Shown here one piece after another: positions 37,529 through 47,673 of a stretch of DNA of 64,000 nucleotides. Source of the stretch: Hirudinaria manillensis (Eukaryota > Annelida > Clitellata > Hirudinida > Hirudinidae). Within the stretch, counting starts at the first letter, position 1. The number at the start of each line of letters is the position of its first letter. Location of the stretch: assembly GCA_034509925.1 (NCBI GenBank), contig CM067527.1:6239501-6303500 (forward strand). The letters are read 5' to 3'. The notes under the pieces are model-generated. The model searched no databases, had not been told where the DNA came from, and saw nothing but the letters and a program-made list of their open reading frames with translations. Made by a program: the position numbers and the translations under genes.

Positions 37529-38703
37529 CACAAAATGTTTTCTTAAAGTCTACGCGTCAACTTATTTATTATCAAATACCAGGCAACGATTCAGTTCAAA
37601 GCTCCAACAAATGTCTGTCTACCGCATTTCGTATTTATAGTTGAACTCGCACTTGAAAACGATGCGAAAGACCTGTCAAATTCGAGCTACAGCATGCATT
37701 CTGTTAGTTTTTAGTACGGTCAATTTTTGCTGATTCCTCGAAAAACCATCGACAACTTTTAAAGAAATGTTTTACATAAAATACTATTACTAATTTATTA
37801 ATCGAGAAATTGTAAATCAAACAACGAAGTGGTATCATTAGTCTGTTACGGTCTTATGATGGTTATGCTCGGTTAAGGTATAAACTGTGCACATCATGGT
37901 CCATGGTTCATGGTCCAATGATCTCGACCCTTGTGATACCAAATTGTCCCCTGACGTATACCGGTGCATTTTCGTCCCAAGAATTGAACTAATTTTATCG
38001 ATGCACCAAAACCATCATCGGTATATTTCAATGATAAAATTGTTATCAGACAACAAATTAATGTTTATTAAATAATGTTTATAACAATGCCAATTTATGT
38101 CTAAAAGTTACGGGGTCATTCGGTTACAAATTATGATTAAAAATCAGTTTATAGTTTTAAAATATTTTTAATAATATTTTAAAAATACAAGAATTTGGGT
38201 TAACGTTTAGAAATGCTAAGAAAAGATTTCATATTTAGTCAAAAGATACGTAAAAGATTTGAAGACTCAACATTCTATGGTAATGGAATGATTACATTGG
38301 CATAATAACATTAGGGATTGTAATAATATTTACTTCATTACAATCTGCACCTGCCATACCAATGCACTGAATTAACAGCGAACTAATTCATGATTAATGA
38401 TTTATAATTAATAAAGACAAACGTAAACAGCTCTGTGCTGATTTTAAATGATTAGTAAGATAAAAATCAGAAAATTGAAGGACAATTGATTATTGACATA
38501 CCGTTTATATTAAACCTAATTTGTCTTTAATGTACTTCAACATTTAAAATGGGTTTATCGCCATATCTATAAAAACTTTAAATAAAGATAAAAGGTCCAT
38601 ACTGAACAAACTGCTTTAAAAATTTAATTTCTTAAGATCCAAAAACGTATTTATTAATGAAACGCAAAAGATTCAATTTTTACATATATATATTAATACA
38701 AAT
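37529..38703. other. Upstream region of the FTP lectin gene and 3' flank of zinc-knuckle copy 1
   Basis: AT-rich, no exon seen. The segment 38643-38703 is the 3' UTR of copy 1, and its sequence is closely matched in the 3' UTR of copy 6 (about 47612-47673). Confidence 0.55.
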
Positions 38704-39234
38704 TTAATTAGTTCCTTCAGGACAACGAGCGGCAATATGACCTGGCATATTACAAGCGTAGCACATCTTTTCTGTCTGACGATGTCTTCTCTCCTGAGGG
38801 CACTCTCTCGCAATGTGTCCCTGTTCACCGCAATTGAAGCAATCAACAGGTTCGCTCCTCCTCTCAGTACGGGGTCTCCTTGGCTGACTGGCCTTGGAAT
38901 GACAATCGGCAGACAAATGATCAGCCTCTCCGCAAACAAAACATTTCTTTTCTCTAGCATTCTTTTTTTCTTCAGGACATGCGCGAGCCAGATGACCGCT
39001 CTGGTTGCAATTGTAGCAGACCAAAGCTGGTCGAGAATCGTTCCTGGCTTCCCTTTTCTCCATTCTCGGTCCTGATTTCTTAAACTGTGATTCGATGAGG
39101 GGAGATTCCACAACACATGCCTGCTCCACAATAACTTTCTTCTCCTCGGTGCAATCGCGGGCTAGATGGCCACTCTTATTGCATTTGTAGCACTTCTTTC
39201 TATTTACTATTACAAACTGGTCAACCTCTTCCAT
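38704..39234 (-). CDS. CCHC zinc-knuckle protein, CNBP/GIS2-like, copy 1 (176 aa)
   Basis: The single-exon frame starts at MEEVDQF (39234) and carries five CX2CX4HX4C knuckles: CYKCNKSGHLARDC, CYNCNQSGHLARAC, CFVCGEADHLSADC, CFNCGEQGHIAREC and CYACNMPGHIAARC. They are joined by Arg/Lys/Glu-rich linkers. Arrays of such knuckles are typical of CNBP (animal) and GIS2 (yeast), which bind single-stranded RNA or DNA and act in translation or transcription of target transcripts. An in-frame extension above the ATG has no similarity value, and the MEEVD start is shared by four sister copies. All 20 zinc ligands are intact. The spacer after knuckle 1 (VIVEQACVVESPLIESQF) has a lone cysteine and no knuckle. 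The linker after knuckle 3 reads CHSKASQ here, where the sisters have Ser or Pro for His. The protein ends CPEGTN. Confidence 0.85.
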   Translation of the reverse strand: MEEVDQFVIVNRKKCYKCNKSGHLARDCTEEKKVIVEQACVVESPLIESQFKKSGPRMEKREARNDSRPALVCYNCNQSGHLARACPEEKKNAREKKCFVCGEADHLSADCHSKASQPRRPRTERRSEPVDCFNCGEQGHIARECPQERRHRQTEKMCYACNMPGHIAARCPEGTN

Positions 39235-40519
39235 TTTATTCTGTTTTAGTCGGCAAATGTATGTAAAACTAAGTTGCAAATTGATTGCTTTACTTATTTT
39301 CTCCAAAATGTCTTTAGAGCTGCAAGTGAAAAAGCGGAAGTAGAATCTGGCAGTAAATTTTTACATTTATTTATTACATTTAAATATGTTTATTAATCTT
39401 TTTAAAAACACGAAATTGTTTTAGTTTTGTAATTTAACTGACTGTTGTCATTTAATGGACCTGTTTAGAATATAAATTATGGGACTTTCCTATAATTGAT
39501 TCTTTATCAGGAGTTTGATTTTCATCAATGAAATGTTAGAATGCCAAATTATCTTGACTTAAAACAGTCAAAGTAAAATTTATTCGAAACCATTCAAAAT
39601 GAAATTTTAATTCACGAAGGTAATGAAAAGTTAAACTCTTCCAAAGACATCTTTTATTTTGGCATTGATCTTGCCAAGAGGTTATTTCTGTCTTTGTCAC
39701 AGTATTAAGCGAACTTTTAAATACAAAAGAAAGTGGTTAATAACAAAATTAACTTTTAAATTGCCCTCTCCGAAGAGAAGGATTCGGAGATCAATAAACC
39801 CAATTCGAACCTTGCGAATAAAACTCGCTCCATGGTTTATTAATACAAAGTGAACATTCAATTTCTACTAGATTTATTTTCAAGCAAATAAATTTGTGTT
39901 ACATTTGATGTGTAAATGAGTCAAAAGTTCAGCCTCTTTCAGAAATAAGTCAAGGATTCATTTTCATCTAAGTCAGTCCTACAACCTATGGTTATATATA
40001 ATCATTAATCGATGCATTTCTTGCATTTATTCGCGGGGATGTAACGATGATTTCTCAGTTAGGAAATCTTTTGTCCAATGATCTATTGCTTCAATATAAA
40101 TATCAATTCAATATCAATATAAATTTCCCCAGCAATCAGAGTAACGATGGTCGTATTCAAAAGTCTTAAGAAGACATCCGAACTAAAACATCGAAAAATT
40201 ATATGTAAACATAAAAAAAACGAACAAACATATTACTCAAATAAGACTAGACAATTTTAGAGTTTTGTAAGTAAAACGCAACGAATCCATAAGTGTCATA
40301 TCAAAAGATGATAGGAAAGCACTAATATTGAAATAGCTTAATTGATTAGATTTCATTTGAAGTTCAGAATTTTATTCGTAAATTGACTATAAAATCCACA
40401 TTTACACAATAAATTTTACAAATAAATCCACTTTTATTAGTACAAACTCAAAAAAATATGCAAAACTCGTCTATAAAGTATGTGACAATTTCGTCCTAAT
40501 TTAATAATGACATCATAGC
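39235..40519. other. Spacer between zinc-knuckle copies 1 and 2
   Basis: The first part upstream of copy 1 is shared with the flanks of copies 2-4 (CTGCAAGTGAAA and neighbouring bases). The rest is AT-rich without exons. Confidence 0.55.
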
Positions 40520-40621
40520 ATCCGTATTATTGCTATGAACTTAAAGACAATTTGTTATTGATGAATCAAGCTAACCCCATCAATAACAAATTGTCTTTAA
40601 GTTCATAGCAATAATACGGAT
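40520..40621. repeat. 44-bp perfect inverted repeat with 14-base loop
   Basis: Left arm 40520-40563 and right arm 40578-40621 are exact reverse complements over 44 bases, beginning ATCCGTATTATTGCTATGAA on the left. The 14-base loop is AATCAAGCTAACCC. The perfect match suggests recent origin or gene conversion. Transcripts from either strand would fold into a long uninterrupted hairpin. It lies about 170 bases past the 3' end of copy 2. Confidence 0.95.
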
Positions 40622-40790
40622 AAGAACACATTATTTGTAATAATTAAACTGATATTTAACACATTTTAGGGCTTTATTCACACTGTTATTCACTCCGCTA
40701 CTATTAGTAAACTATTATACTTATTTATTTAAAAAACAATCGAACAACTTTTAAACTATCTCACGACAAGATCCCAATAAAACAATGTTT

Positions 40791-41318
40791 CTACTTAGAC
40801 TCAGGACAACGAGCAGCAATATGACCTGGCTTATTACAAGCGTAGCACATCTTTTCTGTCTGACGATGCCTTCTCACCTGAGGGCACTCTTTCGCAATGT
40901 GTCCCTGTTCACCGCAATTGAAGCAATCAACAGGTTCGCTCCTCCTCTCAGTACGGGGTCTCCTTGGCTGACTGGCCCTGGAAGAACAATCGGCAGACAA
41001 ATGATCAGCCTCTCCGCAAACAAAACATTTCTTTTCCCTAGCATTCTTTTTTTCTTCAGGACATGCGCGAGCCAGATGACCGCTCTGGTTGCAATTGTAG
41101 CAGACCAAAGCTGGTCGAGAATCGTTCCTGGCTTCCCTTCTCTCCATTCTCGGTCTTGATTGCTTAAATTGTGATTCGATGAGAGGAGATTCCACAATAC
41201 ATGCCTGCTCCACAATAACTTTCTTCTCCTCGGTGCAATCGCGAGCTAGATGGCCACTCTTATTGCATTTGTAGCACTTCTTTCTATTTACTATTACAAA
41301 CTGGTCAACCTCTTCCAT
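40791..41318 (-). CDS. CCHC zinc-knuckle protein, copy 2 (175 aa)
   Basis: An intronless frame with the same five knuckles as copy 1 and almost the same linkers. Differences include GHIAKEC in knuckle 4, CYACNKPGHIAARC in knuckle 5, and a shortened C-terminus (CPESK). All ligands are present, so the protein should bind zinc and nucleic acid. The upstream reading frame stays open for 40 more codons (to 41438). That stretch is 5' flank shared with the other copies at DNA level and is probably untranslated. Confidence 0.85.
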   Translation of the reverse strand: MEEVDQFVIVNRKKCYKCNKSGHLARDCTEEKKVIVEQACIVESPLIESQFKQSRPRMERREARNDSRPALVCYNCNQSGHLARACPEEKKNAREKKCFVCGEADHLSADCSSRASQPRRPRTERRSEPVDCFNCGEQGHIAKECPQVRRHRQTEKMCYACNKPGHIAARCPESK

Positions 41319-42360
41319 TTTATTCTGTTTCAGTCGGAAAATGTATATAAAACTAAGTTCCAAATTTATTGTTTTATTTATTTTTCTACAAAATGTGTTT
41401 GGAGCTGCAAGTGAAAGATCAAAAATAGTATCGTTCAATAAATTTTTATATTTAATTATTTATTATGATATTTATTAACTTGTTTATTACCTTTTTTAAA
41501 GCGAATAGTTAGTGTTTTGAATGTTCCAAGATGATCGGTCTAATGTGGATAAAAGATGTGCCAACATTATTGGGTCTGCTTTTTTTTTTCAGTGAAAAGT
41601 AGTTAAATTTTAATGATATCGATGCCTTCAAATATTATTCGCATGATATCAGACGAAACCCAAATTTTTAATTAAATTTTGGACCTGGCGCATTGATGGC
41701 CTTGACATTTCCTGAATGTTATTGTTTTGAAAGTTATTTATTATTAATTGAGAATCAGAAATTGTCAAATGAGGAACAAAGATAAAATAGGTAAACTGCT
41801 TAATTAAAATAATTTTTTCTGAATATTTGGCATGTATCTTGATTCGAAAGTTACTTTTAATTAAGCTATTTTGACCTCAGTTAATATTGACATAACCTCC
41901 GATCGTCTAACCAAGTGTTTCTACGATGGCTCGTAATATGATTGCGACATAAGGGCAAATCATACTTATAATCAGTTCTCATAGAAAAATGTATTTGAAG
42001 CCAATTAAAGTGTTAAACAACTAATTAAAATTGAACACTTTCCAATGAAAAAAATAGAAGAGTAAGAAATTAATGCGTGATCGAACTACGGTATCTTCTA
42101 TGACATTTCTTCAGACCATTAACACGTATCGAATACACCTATAAGCCTTTAAAGAACTAGCTAAATAAACTCATTTTAATTTGGTAAAATTTATTTCGAC
42201 CCTGAGCAATTACAATTATAAAGATTTCACTACTTTCGAATAAGAAATATTTACTGTGAAAAAATTAATAATCGAATATTCTAATTTCAGAATTTTTTAA
42301 ATGAAAACAGACAATAATTTGGGAAAAGATAATTTATTAAGGCAAAGTTAACTTTTTAAA
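41319..42360. other. Spacer between zinc-knuckle copies 2 and 3 (duplicated)
   Basis: From about 41530 onward this spacer is nearly repeated in the next spacer (about 43300-44093). The best-matched part includes TCCGATCGTCTAACCAAGTG and long identical runs on both sides. It has no exon of its own. Confidence 0.7.
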
Positions 42361-42894
42361 CTAATTTTGTGATGCCTCAGGACAGCGAGCAGCAATATGA
42401 CCTGGCATATTACAAGCGTAGCACATCTTTTCTGTCTGACGATGCCTTCTCTCCTGAGGGCACTCTCTCGCAATGTGTCCCTGTTCACCGCAATTGAAGC
42501 AATCAACAGGTTCGCTCCTCCTCTCAGTACGGGGTCTCCTTGGCTGACTGGCCTTGGAAGAACAATCGGCAGACAAATGATCAGCCTCTCCGCAAACAAA
42601 ACATTTCTTTTCCCTAGCATTCTTTTTTTCTTCAGGACATGCGCGAGCCAGATGACCGCTCTGGTTGCAATTGTAGCAGACCAAAGCTGGTCGAGAATCG
42701 TTCCTGGCTTCCCTTCTCTCCATTCTCGGTCTTGATTGCCTAAACTGGGATTCGATGGTCGGAGATTCCGCAACACATGCCTGCTCCACAATAACTTTCT
42801 TCTCCTCGGTGCAATCGCGGGCTAAATGGCCACTTTTATTGCATTTGTAGCACTTCTTTCTATTTACTGTTACAAACCGGTCAACCTCCTCCAT
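42361..42894 (-). CDS. CCHC zinc-knuckle protein, copy 3 (177 aa)
   Basis: A five-knuckle frame nearly identical to copy 4, its tandem duplicate 1,733 bases away. It starts MEEVDRFVTVNRKK and ends CPEASQN. The spacer after knuckle 1 reads VIVEQACVAESPTIESQFRQ, shared in form with copy 4 rather than copies 1 and 2. All zinc ligands are intact. A minus-strand AATAAA (TTTATT on +) about 25 bases past the stop is shared with copy 4. Confidence 0.85.
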   Translation of the reverse strand: MEEVDRFVTVNRKKCYKCNKSGHLARDCTEEKKVIVEQACVAESPTIESQFRQSRPRMERREARNDSRPALVCYNCNQSGHLARACPEEKKNAREKKCFVCGEADHLSADCSSKASQPRRPRTERRSEPVDCFNCGEQGHIARECPQERRHRQTEKMCYACNMPGHIAARCPEASQN

Positions 42895-44093
42895 TTTATT
42901 CTGTTTTAGTCGGAAAATGTATGTAAAACTAAGTTTCAAATTTATTGTTTTATTTATTTTCTACAAAATGTGTTTAGAGCTGCAAGTGAAAGATCAAAAA
43001 TAGAATCTTGCAATAAATTTTTATATTTGTTTATTTCTTATGATATTTATTAACTTGTTTATTATATTTTTTTTTAGAAGCGAACAGTTAGTTTAGTTTA
43101 TTATTCTCAACTTGACAGCCACGTTTACCGCCAACGTTATATCGCCTGATCGTGGCTAAGGAAATCCAAGCCATGCTAAGTTTTGACTGCAGTATTTTAC
43201 TCTTGTGCCCGACCATATTCGGATATATTCATGGAAAGTGCTTTTCTGAAGTCTGCTATGCATTATGCTATAAATCGCTTCCAACATATGTTTGCAAGAT
43301 GATAGGTCTAATCCGGGAAAAAGATATGCCAATATGGTTGGGACTCCTTATTTTTTTCAGTGAAATTTTAATGATATCGATGCCTTCAAATATTATTCGC
43401 ATGATATCAGACGAAACCCAAATTTTTAATTAAATTTTGGACGTGGCTTAATGATAGCTTTGCCATTTCCTGAAGTTATTTATTTTAGGGGAGAGGCAGA
43501 ATTTGTTAACTTGTTGAATAATGTTAAAACGGGTAAAATGCTTAATTAAAATAATTTTTCCGGATATTTAGCATGTATCTTGATTCGAAAGTTATTTTTA
43601 ATTAAGCTATTTTGACCTCAGTTAATATTGACATAACCTCCGATCGTCTAACCAAGTGTTTCTACGATGGCTCGTAATATGATTGCGACATAAGGGCAAA
43701 TCATACTTATAATCAGTTCTCATAGAAAAATGTATTTGAAGCCAATTAAAGTGTTAAACAACTAATTAAAATTGAACACTTTCCAATGAAAAAAATAGAA
43801 GAGTAAGAAATTAATGCGTGATCGAACTACGGTATCTTCTATGACATTTCTTCAGACCATTAACATGTATCGAATACACCTATAAAGAACTAGCTAAATA
43901 AACTCATTTTAATTAGGTAAAATTTATTTCGACCCTGAGCAATTACAATTATAAAGATTTCACTACTTTCGAATAAGAAATATTTACTGTGAAAAAATTA
44001 ATAATCGAATATTCTAATTTCAGAATTTTTTAAATGAAAACAGACAATAATTTGGGAAAAGATAATTTATTAAGGCAAAGTAAACTTTTTAAA
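42895..44093. other. Spacer between zinc-knuckle copies 3 and 4 (duplicate of previous spacer)
   Basis: About 43300-44093 repeats the 41530-42360 spacer with scattered substitutions and short indels. For example, the eight bases GCCTTTAA near 42145 are missing here. The 93-codon plus-strand frame at 43152 has no family resemblance and is partly within the duplicated segment. Confidence 0.7.
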
Positions 44094-44627
44094 CTAATTT
44101 TGTGATGCCTCATGACAGCGAGCAGCAATATGACCTGGCTTATTACAAGCGTAGCACATCTTTTCTATCTGACGATGCCTTCTCTCCTGAGTGCACTCTC
44201 TCGCAATGTGTCCCTGTTCACCGCAATTGAAGCAATCAACAGGTTCGCTCCTCCTCTCAGTACGGGGTCTCCTTGGCTGACTGGCCTTGGAAGGACAATC
44301 GGCAGACAAATGATCAGCCTCTCCGCAAACAAAACATTTCTTTTCCCTAGCATTCTTTTTTTCTTCAGGACATGCGCGAGCCAGATGACCGCTCTGGTTG
44401 CAATTGTAGCAGACCAAAGCTGGTCGAGAATCGTTCCTGGCTTCCCTTCTCTCCATTCTCGGTCTTGATTGCCTAAACTGGGATTCGATGATCGGAGATT
44501 CCGCAACACATGCCTGCTCCACAATAACTTTCTTCTCCTCGGTGCAATCGCGAGCTAGATGGCCACTCTTATTGCATTTGTAGCACTTCTTTCTATTTAC
44601 TATTACAAACTGGTCAACCTCTTCCAT
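44094..44627 (-). CDS. CCHC zinc-knuckle protein, copy 4 (177 aa)
   Basis: Sister of copy 3 by recent tandem duplication. Changes fall outside the zinc ligands: ECTQE for ECPQE after knuckle 4, RQIEK for RQTEK, and CHEASQN for CPEASQN at the end. These replace prolines that all other copies keep, which could indicate relaxed constraint. The frame is open and complete, so I call it a gene rather than a pseudogene. Confidence 0.82.
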   Translation of the reverse strand: MEEVDQFVIVNRKKCYKCNKSGHLARDCTEEKKVIVEQACVAESPIIESQFRQSRPRMERREARNDSRPALVCYNCNQSGHLARACPEEKKNAREKKCFVCGEADHLSADCPSKASQPRRPRTERRSEPVDCFNCGEQGHIARECTQERRHRQIEKMCYACNKPGHIAARCHEASQN

Positions 44628-45971
44628 TTTATTCTGTTTCAGTCGGAAAATGTATATAAAACTAAGTTCCAAATTTATTGTTTTATTTATTTTCTACAAA
44701 AATGTGTTTAGAGCTGCAAGTGAAAGATCAAAAATAGTATCGTTCAATAAATTTTTATATTAATAAAATTTTAAATTTTTATTAATTTATTATAATGTTT
44801 ATTAACTTGTTTTATTACCTTTTTAAAACGAACAGTTAGTTTAGTTTATTATTCTCAACTTGTCATTCACCTTTGCCGCCGAAGGTAGATTCCTTCAAAT
44901 ATATTTGGCATTATATCAGATAAACCCCAAATTTTTAAAATAATTTTGGAGGTGGCTCAATAAGATGCTAGTCTTGAGTGCCATTAGCTGAATGTTGTTC
45001 TCTCAAAAGTTATTTTTTAGGGGAGAATCAGAACCCGTCAAAATGTATTCAAGAGCTGAACCAATATCCAGTTCCATTACGTAACAAAATTAAAGATGAA
45101 ACTGAATTCCAGCACTACAATTTCTTTCTACATTTATCAAGACTATGACTTCTCTCCAAGTAAGGAATTTCTAAATACTTAAGTGTCCCTCTCGGTCCCC
45201 AGACAAGAACCATATTGAAAAATTACAGAGTTTCCATACTGAAAAAATATATTCTAACGGTAACTATATTTCAGTGTTCAAAAACTGAAAGACTTTTTAG
45301 GTAATGCTTGGAAGGAGTTGGATGAAAAGAGCTTGAACGCTTTCCTGTATTCGTTATAAAAACAGAATTCATGAGTTAATGAATAAGAAAGCAAATAATA
45401 TTGACTTTCATATAAATTTTGATTCAAAAGTTTGAACCCATTTCAGTGTTTCGTCAAATTCTCACGTAATGTTCATCATTTAAAATCTTCAAAGTAAAAT
45501 ATGCAAATCTGGGCGGAGAAGAAAATGGCTCGCCGTAGCCCTCTTTGTAGTGTTCAAATCCGACCCGACCCGGCTTTGGTTGAAGCCGATTGGCCCGTCC
45601 AAGGACTCTATTAAGGAGTAATGTTAAAGTAACTAATATCCTTAAATAAGGTAATTTTGCTGGATATTAGAACGAGTCTTGTTTCGAAACTAAACAAAAC
45701 AAATTTAAAAGTATACACCAATACCTAGGTCACATGCATGTTTCCCATTGATGTTTACATTACATTTTTTTAATTAACAGTTTCAGAACCTATTTAAATC
45801 GGTTAATTAAATCGCAACTTGATAATGTACTGGTAATACATTGATTTAATAATATTCAACACAATTTTATTCATTCTCATCGAAAGTGCTAACTTCACAA
45901 TTTATTAATTTTCAAACAAAAAATATTTTGGAAAAAGTTAATTTATTAAAGCAAAGAAAACTTTTTTCAAT
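44628..45971. other. Spacer between zinc-knuckle copies 4 and 5
   Basis: The first 200 bases or so continue the upstream flank shared with copies 2 and 3. A fragment near 44890-44950 resembles the AAACCCAAATTTTTAA motif of the duplicated spacers. The remainder is unique AT-rich sequence without exons. Confidence 0.55.
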
Positions 45972-46520
45972 CTAATCTTGTGTTGCCTCAGGGCATTGGG
46001 CAGCAACATGACCCGGCTTGTTACAAGCGAAACATGTCTTTTGTGATTGACGAGGCCTTCTCTCCTGGGGGCACTCTCTCGCCATGTGTCCCTGTTCACC
46101 GCAATTGAAGCAATCAACAGCTTCGGTCTTCCTCTCAGTACGGGGCTTCCTTGGCTGACTGACCTTGGAAGGACAATCGGCAGACAAATGGCCAGCCTCT
46201 CCGCACCTAAAACACTTCTTTTCTCCATTATTCCTCTTTTCCTCAGGACATTCGCGAGCCAGATGACCGCTCTGGTTGCAGTTGTAGCAGTCCAAAACTG
46301 GTCGTGAATTGTTCCTGGCTTCCCTTCTCTCAGCTTTAGGTTCTGACTGCTTAGACGGTAAAGAGTTTACCAAATTTCCAGAGTTTCCGCGACCAAAGTT
46401 TTTCTTAGTATCAACGACCCTCACTTTAGTGCACTCACGAGCCAAATGACCGTCTTTATTGCAGTTATAACACTTCTTCTGCTTGAGTGGCACCGTTACG
46501 AATTCACCAACCTCCTCCAT
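45972..46520 (-). CDS. CCHC zinc-knuckle protein, copy 5 (182 aa)
   Basis: A five-knuckle frame, more divergent than copies 1-4 and partly closer to copy 6. Knuckle 1 is CYNCNKDGHLAREC (copy 6 has CYNCNKDGHFARDC). The following spacer (VVDTKKNFGRGNSGNLVNSL) has no cysteine. Knuckles 2-5 are CYNCNQSGHLAREC, CFRCGEAGHLSADC, CFNCGEQGHMAREC and CFACNKPGHVAAQC. It starts MEEVGEF like the short copies, so it looks intermediate between copy 6 and the recent group. Confidence 0.85.
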   Translation of the reverse strand: MEEVGEFVTVPLKQKKCYNCNKDGHLARECTKVRVVDTKKNFGRGNSGNLVNSLPSKQSEPKAERREARNNSRPVLDCYNCNQSGHLARECPEEKRNNGEKKCFRCGEAGHLSADCPSKVSQPRKPRTERKTEAVDCFNCGEQGHMARECPQERRPRQSQKTCFACNKPGHVAAQCPEATQD

Positions 46521-47673
46521 ATTTTTCTGTTTCAACAAGGAAAAATCATTAGAGACAAATCCGATTCCGTTTCAAATCGATTTAATCAAGTCAAAGGTGA
46601 TAATAAATTTTTATTGATTTTCTATTAATATATTTATTATCACTCGCATTTATGCTATTTAAATCACCGGAAGTATGATGAATAGTTTACTTACTGTAGT
46701 TTAGGAGCTACACGCTACGCAACCGTCTAAAAATAACGAAAAAGGAAGTTGCTACTTCACGCTTTACCGGCCGGTCTGTAAGCATAGATATGATTACTTA
46801 TGCATCGATATTGCAGTACGCATGTCTTCCAACAATAATATTTACATTGCTTTTTTAAAGATATTTCGTAAAGTCTGATTATTATACTTTAATAAGATCA
46901 GCGTACTAGTTTAGAGCAAATTTGCAATTTTCCAATAGAAATGGGAATGTTATTTGATGTGATAAACATGATTCTGACGAAACTTGATGGCATTTTTAAT
47001 TCACGTAGCGGTATACGATACTTTATAGCGTTCGAGTCGCTATTTTGTGGTTTTTCTTTTTGTTTACATAAAAAAGCTTCCATCACAGGTTATCCTTAGA
47101 AGAGATTGCATCCCCTCGTGCTTCTCATATGGAAAACAATACTTAGAATGTTCTTTGTGCTAGTTCGTTCAACAAATTGATAAAAATAGAACATGACAAA
47201 TTAGCTGATAACTTCAGTTATTTTTGGACTACAATTTGAGTTTAAATCTTACTTTTACATTAAAAGAAGAATATGAAAATCAGTTCCGAATCAAATAACT
47301 GAGAATTCTGCGTTTTTAACCGATCCTTTGAGTATGCCTTTCCAAGGCGCTTAAGTAATCGATCGCTAATCGTTTCTGCATAGCGGTGCAGCCTGGACAT
47401 TGCATACACGACGTCAATTAACTTCGCTGGGGCAAGCAGAATTAGTTGAGAACTAATAGTCTAAAATTTAGAATAAATTAGACCAAATTTTTCTTTAAAA
47501 TTCCTCAACATCTTTATAAATAAGTATGATCTACATATCTCACAACATTTTAACAAACACAAATTCAACACCGAAAATGAAGTTTTTAAACGATTTAACG
47601 AAAGTAAGATCAAAAAACGTATTTATTAATGAAAGGTATAAGACAAACTTTTCCCGTATACATTAATATAAAT
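46521..47673. other. Spacer between zinc-knuckle copies 5 and 6
   Basis: AT-rich, with no supported exon. The right end (about 47612-47673) is the 3' UTR of copy 6, matching that of copy 1, with a minus-strand AATAAA in CGTATTTATTAATGAAA. Confidence 0.55.

Larger units (their letters stand above)
41530..45000. repeat. Tandem duplication of about 1.73 kb carrying zinc-knuckle copies 3 and 4
   Basis: Unit A (about 41530-43290) and unit B (about 43300-45000) match across gene, upstream flank and downstream spacer. Equivalent points lie about 1,733 bases apart (42361 and 44094). The spacers are nearly as alike as the coding parts, which points to a recent event. Confidence 0.85.

Noticed and set aside
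42397-42735. Plus-strand frames of about 112 codons opposite every zinc-knuckle gene, alike in all copies
   Set aside because: They are the antisense of the CCHC coding sequence. Their similarity between copies follows from duplication of the sense genes.
43152-43433. 93-codon hydrophobic plus-strand frame
   Set aside because: It lies partly in the duplicated spacer, its counterpart in the other unit is interrupted, and it has no family resemblance.
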